From: Methylobacterium nodulans ORS 2060
Lineage (GTDB): Bacteria > Pseudomonadota > Alphaproteobacteria > Rhizobiales > Beijerinckiaceae
Direction of reading: 5' to 3'
Length of the DNA: 64,000 nucleotides
Assembly: GCF_000022085.1 (NCBI RefSeq)
Contig: NC_011894.1
Location: 3,685,501-3,749,500 of the forward strand
Numbering within the stretch: position 1 is the first letter of the stretch; every line of letters begins with the position of its first letter. Position numbers and translations under genes: made by a program. The notes under the pieces are model-generated. The model did not search any database. It saw only the letters and a list, made by a program, of their open reading frames with translations, and had not been told where the DNA came from. Of this stretch, positions 8,209 to 15,944 are shown piece after piece.

Positions 8209-9347
8209 GCAGCCATCTCGTGATCGACAGCTTCGCGGGCAGGCGCGCCTATTACAACGAGGTGGACCCGTATGCCGCGGCCTGGATCCGCAACCTCATC
8301 GCCACCGGACTTGTTGCGCCCGGAGACGTGGACGAGCGGGACATCCGGGACGTCCGACCCAGCGACCTCGCCGGCTACACCCGCTGCCACTTCTTCGCGG
8401 GGATCGGCGTCTGGGACTATGCTCTCGGCCTTGCTGGCTGGCCGGCGCACCGGCCCGTCTGGACCGGCTCCTGTCCCTGCCAACCTTTCTCCACGGCAGG
8501 CCGCGGAGATGGGTTTGCTGACGAGCGGCATCTGTGGCCGTCCTGGTTCCACCTCATCCGCGAGTGCGGTCCTGCAGTCGTCTTTGGAGAGCAGGTTGCG
8601 AGCACGGATGGGCTCGCATGGCTCGACCTTGTTTCGGCTGACCTGGAGAGTGCGGGTTACGCCTTTGCGGCGGCGGATCTGCCAGCTGCAGGCGTCGGCG
8701 CGCCCCACATCAGACAGCGCTCCTGGTTCGTGGCCCACGCCGCGGAGCGTGGAAGCTGGGCACGCGACCGGCAACCCGGAGCGGGCTCTCGACCACAAGA
8801 GCCGCTTGGAGGATGCGGTTTTCCTGGCCGCTTGGTCGACGCCGATTTCCTCAAACGCCAATGGGGCTCGTCAGCCGGACGGGAAGCGGGGGATTGGTCT
8901 GAACAGCGAGGCCAAACTGGCCTCCTGGCCCACGCCGACGCGCACGGACGCGCTCCGGCACCCGGGGCCGGACTTCACGACCCGGAACATAACCCTGAAC
9001 CACTGCGCCTCGTGGGCCACCCCGGCAGCCCGGGACTATCGGCACGCGAACGCCAAGAGCTTCTCGGAGCGGGGCGGTGGCAAGAAGGGCGAGCAGCTCA
9101 ACAACCAGGTCGTTCATTCTGGTCCGACGCCGAGTGGATCCCCTGCCGAGATGGGAAAGCCCGGCCAGTTGAACCCGGCACATTCCCGCTGGCTCATGGG
9201 GCTCCCGCCCGAGTGGGACGCCTGCGCGCCTACGGCAACGCGATCGTCGCGCAGGTCGCGGCCGAGTTCATCGCCACCGTCCTCGACCTGAGCGCCGGCT
9301 ACGCCACCGCGCCCGGCGCCGATCTCCCCCTCTTCGCTGCGGAGTGA
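8205..9347 (+). CDS. C5-cytosine DNA methyltransferase (phage)
   Basis: 380 residues. Motifs of a C5-cytosine methyltransferase appear in order: motif [20 protein letters not shown] (~64-82), motif IV with the catalytic cysteine [12 protein letters not shown] (~89-100), a motif VI variant FGEQV (EQV rather than ENV), motif [15 protein letters not shown] (~168-178), and motif [19 protein letters not shown] near residue 350. The region ~180-310 would be target recognition; it is low in order and contains four LVDAD/VAHA-like repeats. The same DNA is open in the +1 frame for 339 codons (see next feature). ATG 8205 overlaps the previous stop. It probably modifies phage DNA; no cognate nuclease is adjacent. 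Confidence 0.85.
   Translation: MSSHLVIDSFAGRRAYYNEVDPYAAAWIRNLIATGLVAPGDVDERDIRDVRPSDLAGYTRCHFFAGIGVWDYALGLAGWPAHRPVWTGSCPCQPFSTAGRGDGFADERHLWPSWFHLIRECGPAVVFGEQVASTDGLAWLDLVSADLESAGYAFAAADLPAAGVGAPHIRQRSWFVAHAAERGSWARDRQPGAGSRPQEPLGGCGFPGRLVDADFLKRQWGSSAGREAGDWSEQRGQTGLLAHADAHGRAPAPGAGLHDPEHNPEPLRLVGHPGSPGLSARERQELLGAGRWQEGRAAQQPGRSFWSDAEWIPCRDGKARPVEPGTFPLAHGAPARVGRLRAYGNAIVAQVAAEFIATVLDLSAGYATAPGADLPLFAAE
8272..9291 (+). CDS. Overlapping +1-frame ORF inside the cytosine methyltransferase gene
   Basis: 339 codons, open from an ATG, wholly inside the methyltransferase gene and one base out of phase. Its product is not junk-like. It has [36 protein letters not shown], four W-[PSA]-T-P repeats (TGG at 8731, 8833, 8926, 9013), the stretches [20 protein letters not shown] and [17 protein letters not shown], and a serine/arginine tail. 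I recall similar sequences among annotated phage methylase-like proteins. Each WPTP repeat coincides with a VAHA/LVDAD-type repeat in the main frame. Whether it is translated separately, by frameshift, or only shares ancestry is unknown. Confidence 0.45.
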   Translation: MPRPGSATSSPPDLLRPETWTSGTSGTSDPATSPATPAATSSRGSASGTMLSALLAGRRTGPSGPAPVPANLSPRQAAEMGLLTSGICGRPGSTSSASAVLQSSLESRLRARMGSHGSTLFRLTWRVRVTPLRRRICQLQASARPTSDSAPGSWPTPRSVEAGHATGNPERALDHKSRLEDAVFLAAWSTPISSNANGARQPDGKRGIGLNSEAKLASWPTPTRTDALRHPGPDFTTRNITLNHCASWATPAARDYRHANAKSFSERGGGKKGEQLNNQVVHSGPTPSGSPAEMGKPGQLNPAHSRWLMGLPPEWDACAPTATRSSRRSRPSSSPPSST

Positions 9348-9351
9348 GCCG

Positions 9352-9675
9352 ATGACCTCCGCTGCCCGCGCGCCCACGCCCTTCGACGTCCTCGGCGACT
9401 CTCTGCCCTGCCGGTGTCCCGGCATGGGCTACGACCCGGATCTCGGCCTCGACCTGTGCGCCTGTATAGCCGCCGAGAAGGCGCTGCGCGCCTATCGCGA
9501 CCGGCGACATCTGCCGCCGATGACGGATGAGCAGCGCGCATGGTGCCTCTCCGAGATCGAGCGCGCCGAGGGATACGAGCGCGCCTGTCATGCGAGCGAG
9601 ACGGACAACGAGCTTGCCGGCACGGTGCTTTGTGCGTGGCTCGACTTCGCGCGGGACAAGGGGCTGGTGCGATGA
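9352..9675 (+). CDS. Phage hypothetical protein with paired CxC motifs
   Basis: 107 residues. The N-terminal part has a likely metal-binding arrangement: CRCPG then CAC about 16 residues later (CxC-x15-CxC). The remainder is helical. Four bases separate it from the methyltransferase stop. Not recognised; a small zinc-binding phage protein is the most that can be said. Confidence 0.55.
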   Translation: MTSAARAPTPFDVLGDSLPCRCPGMGYDPDLGLDLCACIAAEKALRAYRDRRHLPPMTDEQRAWCLSEIERAEGYERACHASETDNELAGTVLCAWLDFARDKGLVR

Positions 9676-9725
9676 CCTCTGCCCGCCTCACAGGCCTGTG
9701 CGCAGAGGGTGGGGAGCGGCCGTGA
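9672..9725 (+). CDS. 17-codon coupling mini-ORF
   Basis: An ATG overlapping the previous TGA opens a 17-residue frame whose TGA overlaps the ATG of the next gene. In an operon where nearly every junction is a stop-start overlap, this mini-ORF bridges the only gap of its length and could carry ribosomes from one gene to the next. It may also be chance. Confidence 0.3.
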   Translation: MTSARLTGLCAEGGERP

Positions 9726-10279
9726 TGCTCGTCCCTCCGCTCGCGCACATCGAGGCCATCGACCGGACCGACCTCAACCGGCTCCTGACCCGCTGGGGTC
9801 ATCGCATGGGCGCCTACACGCGCCCGAGCTACGCAATCGAGGCACATCACGCCCTGTTCGAACACGGCGAGCCGGTCGCGGTCACTGCCGCTGGCGAGAC
9901 GGTGCGCGAGACGATTGGGCGGACCGGCATCTCGCGGGCGCGGTGCGTCGAGCTTGCCCGCCTGTGCGCGGCGCGCCGCGATCTCTGCCGGCCCATGCTC
10001 CGGCTCTGGCGCGAGATGATCTTCCCCGCCGTGGCGGCGGTCCACGGGCGGGATCTCGCCGTCTCCTATCAGGACGAGGCCCTGCATACGGGCGACCTCT
10101 ACCGGTTCGATGGCTGGCTCCTGCTCGGCAAGGGCGGTGGCGGCGGACCGGACACCCGCACCGGCCGTCCTGGGCGCCGCATGAAGATCTGGGCTTGGCC
10201 GCCCGATCTCGCGACCGCCGCCCTCTCCCGCCTCACCCCGCCATCAGGGCGCCCCGATCCCTCATCCGCAGGAGCCTGA
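9725..10279 (+). CDS. Putative Mom/GNAT-like phage protein
   Basis: 184 residues. The central part reads CVELARLCAARRDLCRPML.., then IFPAVAAVHGRDLAVSYQDEALHTGDLYRFDGWLLLGK. This is the layout of a GNAT-type fold related to the phage Mu Mom DNA-modification family: a conserved strand before the cofactor loop, a 'SYQD..LHTG..YR..GW' element, and a basic tail with an RxGRPGRR patch. Mom converts adenine in DNA to a carbamoylmethyl form. Similarity is by eye, so family membership is likely but not proven. The start overlaps the preceding mini-ORF stop. Confidence 0.5.
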   Translation: MLVPPLAHIEAIDRTDLNRLLTRWGHRMGAYTRPSYAIEAHHALFEHGEPVAVTAAGETVRETIGRTGISRARCVELARLCAARRDLCRPMLRLWREMIFPAVAAVHGRDLAVSYQDEALHTGDLYRFDGWLLLGKGGGGGPDTRTGRPGRRMKIWAWPPDLATAALSRLTPPSGRPDPSSAGA

Positions 10280-10282
10280 CCA

Positions 10283-10762
10283 GTGTCCCGTCGCATCTAC
10301 GTCGCCTCGTCCTGGCGCAACCCGAAGCAGCCGGCGGTCGTCGCCGCACTGCGCGCGGCGGGCCACGAGGTCTACGACTTCCGCAACCCCTTCAATGGCG
10401 TGCCGGGCTTCGCGTGGTCGGAGATCGACCCGAATTGGGAGGCATGGTCGGCTGCGGAGTACCGGCGCCTGCTGACCACGCACCCGATCGCCGCCCGCGG
10501 CTTCGTCAGTGACCTGCGGGGCATGCAGTGGGCGGACACCTGCGTCCTCGTCCTGCCATGCGGGCGCTCCGCCCATCTGGAGGCCGGCTGGTTCTGCGGC
10601 GCCGGCAAGCGGTGCCTGATCCTCACCCAGGATGGCGAGGAGCCCGAGCTGATGGCGCTCCTCGCCACCGACATCTGCATCTCGCTTGAGGAGGTGGTTC
10701 GGGCGCTCGCGACCAGGCGGACCGCGCCGCTCGCCGCGGCCGCGGAGGTGAGTCATGCCTGA
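10283..10762 (+). CDS. Nucleoside 2-deoxyribosyltransferase-like protein
   Basis: 159 residues from GTG 10283, preceded by AGGAG at good spacing. It starts RRIYVASSWRNP, a Rossmann-like first strand, and has the family-type active-site helix CGRSAHLEAGWFCGAGK (Glu as candidate nucleophile) at about residue 94. Relatives transfer or hydrolyse the N-glycosidic bond of (deoxy)nucleosides or nucleotides. In a phage operon with DNA-modifying enzymes it could supply or trim modified nucleotides. That role is inference; the fold assignment is fairly good. Confidence 0.65.
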   Translation: MSRRIYVASSWRNPKQPAVVAALRAAGHEVYDFRNPFNGVPGFAWSEIDPNWEAWSAAEYRRLLTTHPIAARGFVSDLRGMQWADTCVLVLPCGRSAHLEAGWFCGAGKRCLILTQDGEEPELMALLATDICISLEEVVRALATRRTAPLAAAAEVSHA

Positions 10763-10907
10763 CCGTCTCTCCCTCCTCGACCTCATCTGCATCGCTGCCG
10801 CGACCGTCGAACTGCTGATCGCCACCGTCTGGCGGATGCCGGCGGCGGTGATGGCCGATTGGCTCGACCTCGCTGCCGGGCGCGGCGGGGCAACGGTGGG
10901 AGTGTGA
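10755..10907 (+). CDS. 50-residue single-pass membrane peptide
   Basis: An ATG inside the end of the preceding gene opens a 50-residue frame with one hydrophobic segment at about residues 5-35 (LLDLICIAAATVELLIATVW). It fills the only space between two coupled genes and ends two bases before the next GTG. Function unknown. Confidence 0.5.
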   Translation: MPDRLSLLDLICIAAATVELLIATVWRMPAAVMADWLDLAAGRGGATVGV

Positions 10908-10909
10908 CC

Positions 10910-11251
10910 GTGGCTCAGCTTTTACGCGCCATCTATCCGCCCGAGCACGCCTCGCGCCTTTCTGATCGCGCAGGCGAGCCCTACCGCCCCAGCAACGGCA
11001 CCGAGGGCGACATCTTCGCCGCCGCCTGGTGCTCGGACTGCCGCAAGCGCCCGCGCTGCCGGATCCCGCTGCGGGCCATGGCTCATGACATCAGCGAGCG
11101 CGGCTACCCGCACCAGTGGCGGTACGGCGGGGATGGGCAGCCGATCTGCACGGCTCACGACAATGGCCCGCCTCCGCCACGCCGTGCGCGACCCTGCCGC
11201 CGCACGGGAGACCTGTTCGGCCAGATGCCGGAGGTGCGCCATGTCGGGTGA
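10910..11251 (+). CDS. Phage zinc-binding-type protein of unknown function
   Basis: 113 residues from GTG 10910. It has a Cys cluster WCSDCRKRPRC (about residues 40-50), later HQWRYGGDGQPICTA. I recall phage/prophage proteins with the same plan: a WC..C cluster, then a (P/H)xxW strand and 'CTA(F/H)' near the end. The last ~20 residues are basic. Function unknown. Confidence 0.6.
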   Translation: MAQLLRAIYPPEHASRLSDRAGEPYRPSNGTEGDIFAAAWCSDCRKRPRCRIPLRAMAHDISERGYPHQWRYGGDGQPICTAHDNGPPPPRRARPCRRTGDLFGQMPEVRHVG

Positions 11252-11573
11252 GCGCATCCCCGCGCACCTCTCCGGCCTCAGCGACGACGCCAAGGCCGTG
11301 GCTGGTGGCCACTTCGGCTTCATGCAGCCGGGCAAGGGCACGCTCACTTTCAAGACGCCCTCGCGCATGACTGAACGCGGAAAGGCCGCCCTCGACGAGC
11401 TCGTAGCCGCCGGCGTCTGCACTGTGGAGCCGTTCAACCAGCTCGACGGCCTCGTCTACCGGCCCGTCATCAACTGCCGGCCGTTCGCGCGGTGGCTGAT
11501 GCGCAACGAAGCTGCGGGCCGCTTCGCGATGGTGAAGTCGGATTCCTCGTCGACCGAGGAGGCCTGCCCATGA
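11241..11573 (+). CDS. Phage hypothetical protein
   Basis: 110 residues. Residues ~40-60 (SRMTERGKAALDELVAAGV) look like a helix-turn followed by a strand pair (VYRPVINCRPFARWLM), which could be a small winged-helix fold. The ATG at 11241 lies inside the end of the previous gene, and its stop overlaps the next ATG. Not recognised. Confidence 0.5.
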   Translation: MSGERIPAHLSGLSDDAKAVAGGHFGFMQPGKGTLTFKTPSRMTERGKAALDELVAAGVCTVEPFNQLDGLVYRPVINCRPFARWLMRNEAAGRFAMVKSDSSSTEEACP

Positions 11574-11824
11574 TCCGCATCGCCTGCTGCGTCCCGTTCT
11601 GCCGGCGCATGACAGACGCCAGCAAGCTCCAGCCCTGGGGCGCGAGCGAATGGCTCTGCCAGGAGCATTGGAGCGGGATCCCCGCCCGGCGGCGCAAGGC
11701 CTACCGCCGGGCCGTCCGGCGCATGGACAGCCGCACGCCCGCCTCGGTGCGCCTGTGGCGGCGGATCAAGGCCCAGGCGATCGAGGCCGCCGCGGGCATC
11801 GAGGGAGGCGCCCGTGTCGGTTGA
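11570..11824 (+). CDS. Small basic phage protein with Cys/His pattern
   Basis: 84 residues, strongly basic. The N-terminal part has CCVPFCRRM, then WLCQEHW about 20 residues later, which could bind zinc. It is followed by an arginine-rich helix (ARRRKAYRRAVRRM). Nucleic acid binding is plausible from charge. Not recognised. Confidence 0.5.
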   Translation: MIRIACCVPFCRRMTDASKLQPWGASEWLCQEHWSGIPARRRKAYRRAVRRMDSRTPASVRLWRRIKAQAIEAAAGIEGGARVG

Positions 11825-12122
11825 TCCCGCCCGCGCCGCCTACGAGGCGCGCTTTGCCGACATGACGCTCGGGCCGTGCGGTGCGGCGCCGGCCTGGAAC
11901 GACCTCCCGCCCGAGGGCAAGGCGGTGTGGCAGCGGGTGGCTCAAGCGGCTGTTGCTGCCGCCCTCAAGCCGACCGGCGAGCGCCCCTGTGACTGCGAGC
12001 GGTGTGACTGCGGCAACGTCGGAGATGCTGCCGAGGTCGCCGAGTGGGACGCGCAGCAGCGAGCCTACGAGGCCGCCCTGTCTGCCCTCTCCGCCCCGAG
12101 CCAGGAGGCGCGCGATGCGTGA
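11814..12122 (+). CDS. Phage hypothetical protein with CDCERCDC motif
   Basis: 102 residues from GTG 11814 inside the previous gene's end. A helical N-terminus carries a CDCERCDCG cluster at about residues 58-66, likely metal binding, followed by an alanine/glutamate-rich helix. Its stop overlaps the next start. Not recognised. Confidence 0.5.
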   Translation: MSVDPARAAYEARFADMTLGPCGAAPAWNDLPPEGKAVWQRVAQAAVAAALKPTGERPCDCERCDCGNVGDAAEVAEWDAQQRAYEAALSALSAPSQEARDA

Positions 12123-12318
12123 TGACCCTATCCGGACCGTGCTCGGCCTCGCACTCGGCGCTCTCATAGAACGTGAGGGCGCCCGGCAGCCCTGTCGAAC
12201 CGCACCGAGCCCGAAGGCCATTGCCGCTGACAGGGCCGCAGCCGAGGCCAAGCGTGCCCGCAGAAATGCTCGCCGCGCCGCCCTCGCCGCCCCGAGCACG
12301 GGAGGCGAGCGTGAGTGA
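12115..12318 (+). CDS. Small basic phage protein
   Basis: 67 residues. The second half is an Ala/Arg-rich helix (ADRAAAEAKRARRNARRAAL). The start at 12115 overlaps the previous stop region, and the next gene's GTG lies inside its end. No family recognised. Confidence 0.4.
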   Translation: MRDDPIRTVLGLALGALIEREGARQPCRTAPSPKAIAADRAAAEAKRARRNARRAALAAPSTGGERE

Positions 12319-12946
12319 GATGGTAGAGCGGGTGGCGCGCGCGTTGGCGACAGAGCGCGGCCACGACGACATCAACGAGTGCTTTCCCTGCGCCGATGGG
12401 CGGCTGCGCCCGATCTGGTCGTTTTTCATTCCCGATGCGCGGGTCGCCCTCGCGGCCATGCGCGAGCCGACAGTCGAGATGATCGCCGCCTTCTGGCGGG
12501 TGAAGAACACCGGTTCGACCGAGCCCGGCGAGACTGGCGAGGACCGCAGCGATTACGCCGCCTACCGCGCGATGATCGACGCCGCGCGGCCCGCCCCGAG
12601 CACAGACACGATCAGCCCGGCCCCGTACATCTCGGAAGAGCTGCGTTACGACCGCGAGGGGCGCCGCATCCGCACACTGGCTGAGGCCCGCGTCGAGCGG
12701 CCCGCCTCGAACGCGGAGGAGATGCGCTCAAGGCCCACCACTCACGTCGCGCTGGCCGCTGCCGCTGCCCGGGTGGCCTGCGGACTGGACATCACCGCCG
12801 AGGCCGTCGCCGCCCGAAGCCGGGAGGCCGCCAAGGACATCCGGGAGGCGGCCCGCCAACTCCGCGCCGCCCTCTCCCCATCCGCTCCCGCGGCAGGAGC
12901 GGGAGGTCTGCAGGACAGAGGAGAACCACCCCATGCGCAGGGCTGA
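12311..12946 (+). CDS. Phage hypothetical protein
   Basis: 211 residues from GTG 12311. The N-terminal half (MVERVARALATERG..., ARVALAAMREPTVEMIAAF, DYAAYRAMIDAA) resembles modular phage proteins in which short helices with 'ALAAMREPT..M' and 'YRAMIDAA' recur, function unknown. The C-terminal half is an Ala/Arg-rich helix. It is the last long + strand gene before the HTH gene. Confidence 0.55.
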   Translation: MSEMVERVARALATERGHDDINECFPCADGRLRPIWSFFIPDARVALAAMREPTVEMIAAFWRVKNTGSTEPGETGEDRSDYAAYRAMIDAARPAPSTDTISPAPYISEELRYDREGRRIRTLAEARVERPASNAEEMRSRPTTHVALAAAAARVACGLDITAEAVAARSREAAKDIREAARQLRAALSPSAPAAGAGGLQDRGEPPHAQG

Positions 12947-12989
12947 GCGCATCCCCAGCCAGAGAGAAACACCAATACAGGAGCGATCC

Positions 12990-13199
12990 GTGAAGCGCGC
13001 GCAGTCATCCATCACGCCACTGGCCCATCGGGTTGAGGATGCGGCCGGCATGGTGGGGGTCAGCACTTCCATGATCTGGAAGCTGATCCGCGAGGGCAAG
13101 CTGCGCTCCAGCAAGATCGGCCGCGCAACCGTGATCCCTCACGGCGATCTGGTCGCGCTCATTGGCGGCTCGGCCGTGGATGCTCCGCCGCAGACATAG
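12990..13199 (+). CDS. Helix-turn-helix excisionase/AlpA-like protein
   Basis: 69 residues from GTG 12990, which has AGGAG seven bases upstream; an ATG at 12933 in frame is the alternative. It carries a MerR/AlpA-type winged HTH of the DNA-binding excisionase family: [38 protein letters not shown]. Beside the integrase this is most likely the excisionase or an integrase regulator. Its last 61 bases overlap the integrase 3' end on the other strand, so the two genes converge and overlap. Confidence 0.75.
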   Translation: MKRAQSSITPLAHRVEDAAGMVGVSTSMIWKLIREGKLRSSKIGRATVIPHGDLVALIGGSAVDAPPQT

Positions 13200-14401
13200 G
13201 CGCCCCAATCATCCATCAGCCGGCGGCGCTTCGTGAGCGCGTCGCCGCGGCGGTAGGCCCGTTCGGTGGCGTCTCCCACCATGTGCGCCAGGGCCGCTTC
13301 GATCACCTCGCGCGGATGGTCAGTCTCATCCGCCGCCCAATCTCGGAATGACGACCGGAAGCCATGAGCGGTGATGTCAGGGTGCTTGGCTCGGCGTAGC
13401 AGGGCCGCGAACACCATGTCGGACAGCGCCGTGTCATTGCGGCTTGGGAAAATCAGGCCGTCCTCGTCCGAGGACTCCATGTGCAGTTTGGACAGGATCT
13501 CGACAGCGCGGGCACAGAGCGGCACGCGATGCGGCCGCTTCGCCTTCATCCGTTCCTTCGGCACGGTCCAGAGCGCGCCCGCCAGATCCACCTCGGCCCA
13601 GGTCATGCCGCGGATCTCGCCGGACCGGGCCGCCGTGAGGATCAGCAGCTCAAGCGCACGCGCGGTCTGCGCCTCGCGCTGGCGGATCTCGGCAACAAAG
13701 GCCGGCACTTCCTTATATGGGAGCGCGGTGTGATGCCCGCGCTGGAGCTTACCGGCTCGCGGCAACAGGACGTCGAGATGTCCCTTCCACCGGGCGGGGT
13801 TCTCGGACCCGCGGTGCCCTGCCACCCGGGCGGCATCCAGGATGCGTTCGATCCGGCCGCGCAGCCGGCGCGCCGTCTCGGCCTTGGTGTGCCAGATCGG
13901 TCGCAGCACCGCCAGCACGGCTTCCGTGTCGACATCCGCGACCGGCATCGCCCAGAGCGATGCCGCCTGCACCTCGAGCGTCTGGCGCCACTGCCGGCGG
14001 TGCGCGGCGTTGCGCCACGCCCGCTCGCGATCGGTCATGTAGACCTCGGCGACCTCGGCGAATGTGATCCGGTGGGGTGGCGGCTCATCGCTTGGTGGGG
14101 CGCGCCGGGCGTCGATTGGATCGACCCCAGCAGCGACCTGTGCCCTGGCTTCAGCGGCGAGCTCGCGGGCGCGGGCGAGCGGCACGGACAGGACAGGCCC
14201 GAGGCCCATCTCGCGGCGCCTGCCGGCCATCCGATAGAGAAAGACCCAGCGCTTGCCGCCGGCCGGATCGACGACAAGATAGAGGCCGCCGCCGTCCGCG
14301 TGCCGACCGGGCTCCGTCAGCGTCTGGACACGCCGCGCCGAGAGCTTGTTGACCTCCCGCCCCACCGCACCCCACCATTCGCCCCATCGGCGCCCCACCA
14401 T
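13139..14401 (-). CDS. Tyrosine-recombinase integrase of the phage element
   Basis: 420 residues. An N-terminal arm-binding domain (about 20-100, with the '[18 protein letters not shown]' element of the P4/DUF4102 type) is followed by a core-binding domain and a catalytic domain. Catalytic landmarks: Arg in [24 protein letters not shown] (HxxR), and [17 protein letters not shown] with the second His and the nucleophilic Tyr. P4-type integrases usually insert into tRNA 3' ends, and this gene begins ~110 bases from the tRNA-Ser 3' end. An alternative start would be the Met-less region at EVNKLSARR. Intact by eye. Confidence 0.92.
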   Translation of the reverse strand: MVGRRWGEWWGAVGREVNKLSARRVQTLTEPGRHADGGGLYLVVDPAGGKRWVFLYRMAGRRREMGLGPVLSVPLARARELAAEARAQVAAGVDPIDARRAPPSDEPPPHRITFAEVAEVYMTDRERAWRNAAHRRQWRQTLEVQAASLWAMPVADVDTEAVLAVLRPIWHTKAETARRLRGRIERILDAARVAGHRGSENPARWKGHLDVLLPRAGKLQRGHHTALPYKEVPAFVAEIRQREAQTARALELLILTAARSGEIRGMTWAEVDLAGALWTVPKERMKAKRPHRVPLCARAVEILSKLHMESSDEDGLIFPSRNDTALSDMVFAALLRRAKHPDITAHGFRSSFRDWAADETDHPREVIEAALAHMVGDATERAYRRGDALTKRRRLMDDWGAYVCGGASTAEPPMSATRSP

Positions 14402-14511
14402 TGTGGTGCCGAACCATCACCGTCGGTGCACGGTATTGGGCCTTATGTGGCTGATCTGCAAGGGGATGGGTGCGGTCGGTCACCGTCAGTGAATGATGGT
14501 GAATTGACTGT

Positions 14512-14601
<90 letters not shown>

Positions 14602-15023
14602 ATCCCGGCCGGCGCCTTAGCTGGAAGCGAGCGCTGACAGGACGCAGTCCTCTAGCGGGGCGCGCGGGCGGGTGCAAGCGGGAGTGCAGTCGGAATCGTC
14701 CCTGGCGGCGCCCCGGCTGTGGCGATCGCGCCACGGGTCTGCCGCTCCGCCAGGAGTCCAGATCGGCTCCGGACTGGACATCTCCGCCCGACCGCCCGAC
14801 CTTGGTCCGGTCACCTCGTCGAGCCGAGGCGACCGGGCCGCACGCTTGGGCGGCGGCTCCGGGCGGCAGCGGCCTGCAACCGGCACGAGCCGCTCCTCGT
14901 TTCGATCATCGGCCGGCGCGGCGCGGCGGTGGATCGGTGGTGGCACAGAGTCAGCCTGCCCTCCGCATGGATCGCCCGCCGGGCGTGCCGGCCGGACGGG
15001 CCGAGCGCGTGAGGGAGTCGACC
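14602..15023. other. Gap with no gene seen
   Basis: About 420 bases between tRNA-Ser and the receiver protein. Open frames here are shadows without ribosome sites. An in-frame ATG at 14967 could extend the downstream receiver protein, but no other feature is visible. Confidence 0.4.
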
Positions 15024-15416
15024 GTGGGGAACGAGACCGAGAGCCTGCCGGGCGAGCGGCCCGTGGTGCTGGTGGTGGAGGACGAGGCCCTCACCATCAT
15101 GGATCTGAGCGACGTGCTCGAAGGGGCCGGCTTCGAGACCCTGCAATCGGCCTCCGCCGAGCGGGCCATCAGCCTGCTGGAGAGCCGACCCGATATCATT
15201 GCGCTCATCACCGACGTCGAGTTGTCGGGCAAGACGGACGGGTTCGATCTCGCACGCACCGCGGTCCAGCTGCGCCCCGGGCTGCCGGTCGTGATCGTGT
15301 CCGGCCGCGCCAAGCCGGATCCCGACCGGATGCCGCAGGAGGCGCAGTTCGTCGCCCGGCCCTGCCGCGGGGACGATATCCTGGACGTGCTCAGGACCGT
15401 GATGGGGCGGGGGTGA
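15024..15416 (+). CDS. Single-domain response regulator (receiver)
   Basis: 130 residues from GTG 15024, preceded by AGGGAG; an ATG at 14967 is possible. A CheY-like receiver covers the whole protein: acidic pair in LVVEDE near residue 20, phosphoacceptor Asp in LITDVELSG (~65), and VIVSGRAKP with the Thr/Ser position. The usual Lys near the end appears replaced in the FVARPCRGDD stretch, so signalling may be atypical. No output domain and no adjacent kinase. Confidence 0.82.
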   Translation: MGNETESLPGERPVVLVVEDEALTIMDLSDVLEGAGFETLQSASAERAISLLESRPDIIALITDVELSGKTDGFDLARTAVQLRPGLPVVIVSGRAKPDPDRMPQEAQFVARPCRGDDILDVLRTVMGRG

Positions 15417-15584
15417 GGCCGGACACGGCCTCGTCGAGCCACAGCCCGGCGGGTGCTCCGGCCGGGCCAAGGCCGAGCGCCGCCTGACGCAGTCGGCGCG
15501 ACCGGGCCTGCGGCATCTCGGGCAGGTCCACCACGCTCCCGCCATCCGCTCCCCTGCTTAAACCGCCCGGGGCTGCGACACCCC

Positions 15585-15794
15585 CTACAGCTTCCCGCTC
15601 CCCTTGAGCGCGCGAAGCCGTGCCGCCCCCTCCCGTCCGTCCGGGCGCAGGGGCGTCAGCCGCCGTTCGAGGCCGTCGAGGGCGCGCAGCTGCAGCCGCA
15701 TCACGCCGCGCAGGGCCTCGATGCGGGCGTGGAGCGCCCGTGCATCCGCCAGCGGATCGTAGAGGTCGGTTGAGGGGGAAGCATCGTGCGGCAT
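15585..15794 (-). CDS. Small helical protein of unknown function
   Basis: 69 residues if started at ATG 15794. Residues ~12-45 form a leucine/arginine helix (ADARALHARIEALRGVMRLQLRALDGLERR) that could be coiled coil. It lies alone on the minus strand between two + genes. A GTTAAG..GTAAA patch lies just upstream. Not recognised, and the coding call is moderate. Confidence 0.45.
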   Translation of the reverse strand: MPHDASPSTDLYDPLADARALHARIEALRGVMRLQLRALDGLERRLTPLRPDGREGAARLRALKGSGKL

Positions 15795-15944
15795 GGGCGC
15801 ATTCGGCGCTCGCAGGGTTAAGCTGCCGTAAAGACCGCCGCGCGATCCCGGGCCGGGCAGAGGGCGGCCCGCCGTCGTTGCGGCCGCGCCACGTGCGGCC
15901 GCGCTCCGGGACACCTATCTGTCGGGAACGGAGGACCGTTCCGG

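Noticed and set aside
8861..9291. Reading the +1 frame as proof of a sequencing frameshift in the cytosine methyltransferase
   Set aside because: The main frame is continuous through motif X (AYGNAIV), so no correction is needed to obtain a full-length enzyme.
15391..15584. Small minus-strand ORF ending at 15391
   Set aside because: It is the tail of a long shadow frame, with no start site, and the region overlaps the receiver gene's end.
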